Shown here: piece after piece, positions 6,794-9,590 of the stretch | Numbering within the stretch: the stretch's first letter is position 1 | How the letters are laid out: every line of letters starts with the position of its first letter | Source of the DNA: Methylococcaceae bacterium | GTDB taxonomy: Bacteria > Pseudomonadota > Gammaproteobacteria > Methylococcales > Methylomonadaceae | DNA: 9,590 nt | Direction: 5' to 3' | NCBI GenBank assembly: GCA_030618325.1 | Contig: JAUXDP010000116.1 | Location: 1-9,590 of the forward strand | The notes under the pieces: generated by a model | The model's input: only the letters and a program-made list of their open reading frames with translations | The model's database searches: none | What the model was told of the DNA's origin: nothing | Translations under genes and position numbers: made by a program

Positions 6794-6849
6794 TTATCAG
6801 TTATCAGTTATCAGTTATCAGTTATCAGTTATCAGTTATCAGTTAACGG
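6794..6849 (+). repeat. Tandem heptamer array, seven TTATCAG units plus one variant
   Basis: Seven exact copies of TTATCAG occupy 6794-6842, followed by the degenerate unit TTAACGG (6843-6849). The array begins 6 bases after the stop of the secretin-like gene. Exact short tandem units of this kind are prone to slipped-strand changes in copy number. The unit is in non-coding DNA, so a change would alter spacing rather than reading frame. Confidence 0.95.
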
Positions 6850-6875
6850 ACTTTGAACCGATAACCGATAACTGA
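6825..6875 (+). repeat. Inverted heptamers forming a long hairpin
   Basis: CCGATAACCGATAACTGA (6858-6875) is the inverted counterpart of the last heptamers (6825-6842). With TT (6843-6844) and AA (6856-6857) included, the stem is 20 bp with two A-C mismatches and an 11-base loop. No T-run follows, so it is not a canonical terminator, but it could protect or end the secretin-like transcript. The rest of the gap to ubiG (6876-6947) holds only the candidate promoter. Confidence 0.75.
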
Positions 6876-6911
6876 CGACCAATTAACTAACCAACGAATA
6901 CCCCACTAATT

Positions 6912-6921
6912 TAGTATACTA
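6912..6921 (+). promoter_or_regulatory. Candidate -10 region for the ubiG operon (10-bp palindrome)
   Basis: TAGTATACTA is a perfect palindrome containing the -10-like hexamer TATACT (6915-6920), 27 bases before the ubiG ATG. No convincing -35 is seen at the proper distance. It is the only promoter-like motif I noticed in the gap. Confidence 0.3.
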
Positions 6922-6947
6922 ATACCATCCCTTATCGAGCTTACCCT

Positions 6948-7655
6948 ATGACCGCAACAGAAAATGTACATCTCCACGAAATCGACAAGTTTGGCTCGCA
7001 AGCCGAACGTTGGTGGGATCCTCAAGGTGAATTCAAAACCCTGCATGATATCAACCCACTAAGAATCAACTTTATTCGTGAATACGCAGAAATTCAGGGT
7101 AAAAAATTTGTTGATGTCGGTTGCGGCGGCGGCATACTAACTGAAGGCCTGGCAAAACAAGGCGCCATCGCCACCGGCATTGACCTTAGTGAAGAACTAA
7201 TCGACATTGCTGACTTACACGGCCTGGATTCCGGTGTTAAAGCAAGCTATCAAAAAATTAGTGCCGAAGCTTTTGCTGAGGAACACCCCGCAGGTTTTGA
7301 TCATGTAACCTGTATGGAAATGCTGGAGCATGTGCCAAACCCTGCCTCCATTGTCAACGCTTGTACAAAAATGGTTAAACCCGGTGGATTTGTATTTTTT
7401 TCGACCCTCAACCGTAAACCCAAAGCCTATCTCTTAGCCATTCTTGCGGCCGAACATCTGTTAAAAATGCTGCCTAAAGGCACTCATGACTATAAAACCT
7501 TTATCAAACCTTCTGAACTAAGCCGGTGGTGCCGTAACGAAGGACTTGAGATACGCGGTATGACCGGGATAGAATATAATCCGTTTAATAAACAATTCAG
7601 CCTGGGTAAAGACATTGATGTCAATTACATCATTGCCTATCAACGCCCTGAATAG
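6948..7655 (+). CDS. ubiG: Ubiquinone biosynthesis O-methyltransferase UbiG
   Basis: UbiG catalyses both SAM-dependent O-methylations of ubiquinone biosynthesis, including the final demethylubiquinol to ubiquinol step. The 235 residues match the family length (about 240). The N-terminal EIDKFGSQAERWWDPQGEFKTLHDINPLR is the UbiG signature. The Rossmann methyltransferase motifs are VDVGCGGG (55-62) for SAM binding, D79 at the end of the second strand (GIDLS), and CMEMLEHVPNP (122-132). PGGFVFFSTLNRKPKAYL and THDYKTFIKPSEL are also characteristic. The segment around LLAILAAEHLLKMLP could give peripheral membrane contact (inference). The next gene starts 5 bp downstream, so ubiG heads an apparent operon with the HAD phosphatase, yciK-like gene and sufT. 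The ribosome-binding site is weak. Confidence 0.96.
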   Translation: MTATENVHLHEIDKFGSQAERWWDPQGEFKTLHDINPLRINFIREYAEIQGKKFVDVGCGGGILTEGLAKQGAIATGIDLSEELIDIADLHGLDSGVKASYQKISAEAFAEEHPAGFDHVTCMEMLEHVPNPASIVNACTKMVKPGGFVFFSTLNRKPKAYLLAILAAEHLLKMLPKGTHDYKTFIKPSELSRWCRNEGLEIRGMTGIEYNPFNKQFSLGKDIDVNYIIAYQRPE

Positions 7656-7660
7656 CAACA

Positions 7661-8335
7661 GTGTTTGCCAATTTCAAACTCCAGTGTGTTCTTTTCGACC
7701 TTGATGGCACCCTGGCGGATACAGCACCGGATTTAATTGCTGCATTGAATAGAGCTGTACAAAAACAGGGATTTTCACCGGTATCTAATGAGAAAATAAA
7801 ACCCCTCATTTCCTATGGCGCTGCGGCAATGATCAAGCAATGTACCCTTGACAACAATAATGAAGCCATACAAGCCGAGATCCTGAAAAATATGCTCGAA
7901 GATTATCAAATCAATATTGCCGATCAAACCCAACTTTTTACTGGGATGGACAACATTTTAGAGATTATTGAAAATAAAGGCTTGAAATGGGGCGTGGTCA
8001 CTAATAAAAGACAACGTTTTACTGACCCGCTAATGGCCGCCCTTAATCTGACTGAACGGGCTGCCTGTATAGTCAGCGGTGATACCACCAACAACCCGAA
8101 GCCCCATCCAGAACCGTTGCTGACCGCCTGTAAACAAGCAAATGTAAAGCCAAAACATTGCGTTTATATTGGTGACGCTGCTCATGATATCGAAGCAGGA
8201 AAAGCAGCAGGAATGAAAACGCTGGCTGCAACTTACGGCTATTTAAAATCAGAAGACATTCCAGATCAATGGGGAGCAGATATTTTAATCAATAGCCCGG
8301 AAGAAATTCTACCTTTACTGGAATGTGCAGCATGA
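7661..8335 (+). CDS. mupP: HAD-family phosphatase, probably MurNAc-6-phosphate phosphatase MupP (Gph-like)
   Basis: This is a 224-residue haloacid dehalogenase-type phosphatase. All four motifs are present: nucleophile and acid D13 and D15 in FDLDGT, motif II T114 in VVTNK, motif III K147 in NPKPHP, and motif IV GDAAHD (171-176) holding the Mg2+ ligands. The cap between residues 20 and 95 is of the small helical type used by phosphoglycolate phosphatases. By sequence alone it could be called Gph. However, the order ubiG-this gene-yciK is that of the Pseudomonas locus where the product is MupP, which dephosphorylates MurNAc-6-phosphate so that MurNAc can be recycled to UDP-MurNAc by AmgK and MurU. 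I favour MupP on context. The GTG start, 5 bp after the ubiG stop, places DLDGT at the normal distance from the N-terminus. Confidence 0.8.
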   Translation: MFANFKLQCVLFDLDGTLADTAPDLIAALNRAVQKQGFSPVSNEKIKPLISYGAAAMIKQCTLDNNNEAIQAEILKNMLEDYQINIADQTQLFTGMDNILEIIENKGLKWGVVTNKRQRFTDPLMAALNLTERAACIVSGDTTNNPKPHPEPLLTACKQANVKPKHCVYIGDAAHDIEAGKAAGMKTLAATYGYLKSEDIPDQWGADILINSPEEILPLLECAA

Positions 8336-9078
8336 GATTAACCGATCAAGTCATTCTAATCACCGGAGCAGCGGGAGGACTTGGCAGCACTGCCGCCAAA
8401 GCGTTAGCCAAATCGGGCGCAACCATCATTTTGCTGGATAAAAATATCCCTAAACTTGAGTCCGTTTATGATGCCATTGTAGCGGCAGATGCTCCAGAGC
8501 CTGCCATCTACCCATTTGATCTGGCCGGGGCAAATGAAAATCAATATGAAGAGCTGGCAACAACTATCGCTGAAAAATATGGTTCATTACAAGGATTGTT
8601 ATATTCTGCAGTAGAATTCAAAGCCTTTACGCCTATTGCATTACACGATACCGCAGCCTGGGGACATACCCTAAATGTCAATCTGAATGCCCCCTTTATT
8701 CTTACCCGGGTTTTGTTACCAGTATTACAAAAAAGCCAACACGCATCCATCGTATTTACCTCCGATTCTTCGGCGCGATTAGCTAAAGCTTACTTCGGTG
8801 CCTATGGGGTATCTAAAATTGCCCTTGAAGGTTTTGCCCAAATTCTGGCAGAAGAATTGGAAGCATCCGGTAAAATTCGAGTTAACACCTTAGTCCCCGG
8901 CCCAGTTGATTCCCCTATTCGCAAACTTGCTTACCCCGCTGAGGACAAAACCAAATTGCCGGAAATGGAGATATTAAACGATATTTATAACTACTTGTTT
9001 GCAGCAGATAGTATCGGCGTAACTGGTCAAGTCATTGACGCCCGGACATTTACCCTGGAAAAAGAGAATTATGGCTGA
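8332..9078 (+). CDS. YciK-like short-chain dehydrogenase/reductase
   Basis: This is a 248-residue classical-length SDR. The cofactor motif TGAAGGLG is at 11-18, and acidic D36 in LLDKN after the second strand suggests NAD rather than NADP preference (inference). The catalytic residues appear as N115 (LNVNLNAPF), a serine in TSDSS (143-147) and YxxxK at Y158-K162. The usual NNAG motif after strand 4 is replaced by LLYSAVEF (89-96). PGPVDSPIR follows. Gene order next to ubiG and the MupP-type phosphatase matches YciK, whose substrate is unknown to me. I chose ATG at 8332, which overlaps the upstream stop as ATGA and has GGAA 8 bp before it, rather than ATG at 8323, which would add MCS and lacks a ribosome site. 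sufT overlaps the end by 8 bp. Confidence 0.85.
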   Translation: MRLTDQVILITGAAGGLGSTAAKALAKSGATIILLDKNIPKLESVYDAIVAADAPEPAIYPFDLAGANENQYEELATTIAEKYGSLQGLLYSAVEFKAFTPIALHDTAAWGHTLNVNLNAPFILTRVLLPVLQKSQHASIVFTSDSSARLAKAYFGAYGVSKIALEGFAQILAEELEASGKIRVNTLVPGPVDSPIRKLAYPAEDKTKLPEMEILNDIYNYLFAADSIGVTGQVIDARTFTLEKENYG

Positions 9079-9590
9079 AAGAGAAACGATAGTACTTACT
9101 AGAGACGTCAATGTAATTACCGTTCCAGATGGCAATCACAGCACCCTTAACGAGGGTGAAGAAGTTACCCTGCATCAATCATTAGGTACTAACTATACAG
9201 TCATCACCCCATATGGCCATATGGTTCGCATTGATGGCGCAGATGCAGACGCTTTGGGCAAAGAGGAGCATCGACTACACACATTGGTTGATGAAGATGA
9301 TGCAATAGCGGTAGAAAAAAATTGCTGGGAAGTCATGAAAACGGTTTATGACCCGGAAATCCCGGTCAATATTGTTGATCTAGGACTGGTTTACGAATGC
9401 CATGTTGAACCCATCGAAGCAGGAAAAAACGCCGTCCAGGTTAAAATGACACTCACCGCACCTGGATGCGGCATGGGACCAATGATTCAAGGTGATGTTG
9501 AAAAATCCATTCGCGGCCTTGCCGGAGTCGATTCCGTTAATGTTGAAATAGTACTTGACCCGCCTTGGTCCAGAGAGATGATGTCGGAAG
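9071..9590 (+). CDS. sufT: Fe-S cluster assembly/maturation protein SufT, 3' end cut by window
   Basis: SufT-type proteins carry a MIP18/DUF59 domain and help mature Fe-S proteins. My translation gives 173 codons before the right edge, and the family is only slightly longer, so little is missing. The N-terminal part (TRDVNVITVPDGNHSTLNEG, then VRIDGADADALG at 52-63) is the domain specific to SufT. The MIP18 part follows: VYDPEIPVNIVDLGLVYEC (92-110), TLTAPGCGMGPM (127-138) with the conserved C133, and VLDPPWSREMMSE at the edge. The ATG lies within the last codons of the yciK-like gene (8-bp overlap), preceded by AAAGAGAA as a modest ribosome-binding site, so translation is probably coupled. 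No other suf genes are visible. Confidence 0.9.
   Translation, partial: MAERETIVLTRDVNVITVPDGNHSTLNEGEEVTLHQSLGTNYTVITPYGHMVRIDGADADALGKEEHRLHTLVDEDDAIAVEKNCWEVMKTVYDPEIPVNIVDLGLVYECHVEPIEAGKNAVQVKMTLTAPGCGMGPMIQGDVEKSIRGLAGVDSVNVEIVLDPPWSREMMSE

Noticed and set aside
6794..6875. CRISPR array
   Set aside because: Units are 7 bp and directly abutting with no spacers.
6825..6875. Canonical rho-independent terminator
   Set aside because: The stem is AU-rich and no T-run follows the hairpin on either strand.
8541..8750. Minus-strand open frame inside the yciK-like gene
   Set aside because: Antisense shadow of an SDR with clear motifs.

Overview
The window looks like chromosomal DNA of a gammaproteobacterium. 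The evidence is the gene neighbourhood ubiG / mupP-type HAD phosphatase / yciK, a YdbH-YdbL type envelope pair, a CysM-type O-acetylserine sulfhydrylase B and an RlmD-type rRNA methyltransferase. The moderately AT-rich composition, TTATCAG heptamer repeats and short palindromic elements would fit a methanotroph of the Methylococcales, but that lineage guess rests on general impression and is weak.

Left half (1 to about 5810), all on the minus strand, read right to left: cysM (cysteine synthase B), a YdbH-like AsmA-type envelope protein, a YnbE/YdbL-like lipoprotein, rlmD (23S rRNA m5U methyltransferase), a signal-less YkuD L,D-transpeptidase, and the 5' part of truA, which is cut by the window edge. 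From ydbH to truA the genes are separated by 12, 2, -4 and 6 bp, so they probably form one transcription unit. The cysM/ydbH junction is the exception. It holds a 162-bp palindromic element with imperfect terminal inverted repeats, which appears to have replaced or displaced the natural 5' end of ydbH.

Right half (about 5990 to the end), all on the plus strand: a small exported secretin-like protein with one NolW-type domain, then ubiG (ubiquinone O-methyltransferase), a MupP/Gph-type HAD phosphatase, a YciK-like short-chain dehydrogenase and the start of sufT (MIP18/DUF59 Fe-S maturation factor). ubiG to sufT are separated by 5, -4 and -8 bp and look like an operon. The ubiG-mupP-yciK order matches the Pseudomonas locus in which MupP was defined as a MurNAc-6-phosphate phosphatase of peptidoglycan recycling.

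Each of the three intergenic gaps longer than 100 bp carries a different repeat: the 162-bp palindromic element (4737-4898), a 139-bp element with terminal inverted repeats between the divergent cysM and secretin-like genes (5843-5981), and seven tandem TTATCAG heptamers plus inverted variants that form a long hairpin upstream of ubiG (6794-6875). I found no tRNA, rRNA, CRISPR array, transposase gene or prophage. The genes are mostly housekeeping. The unusual content is the repeats, the altered ydbH start, the composite lipoprotein and the compact secretin-like protein.
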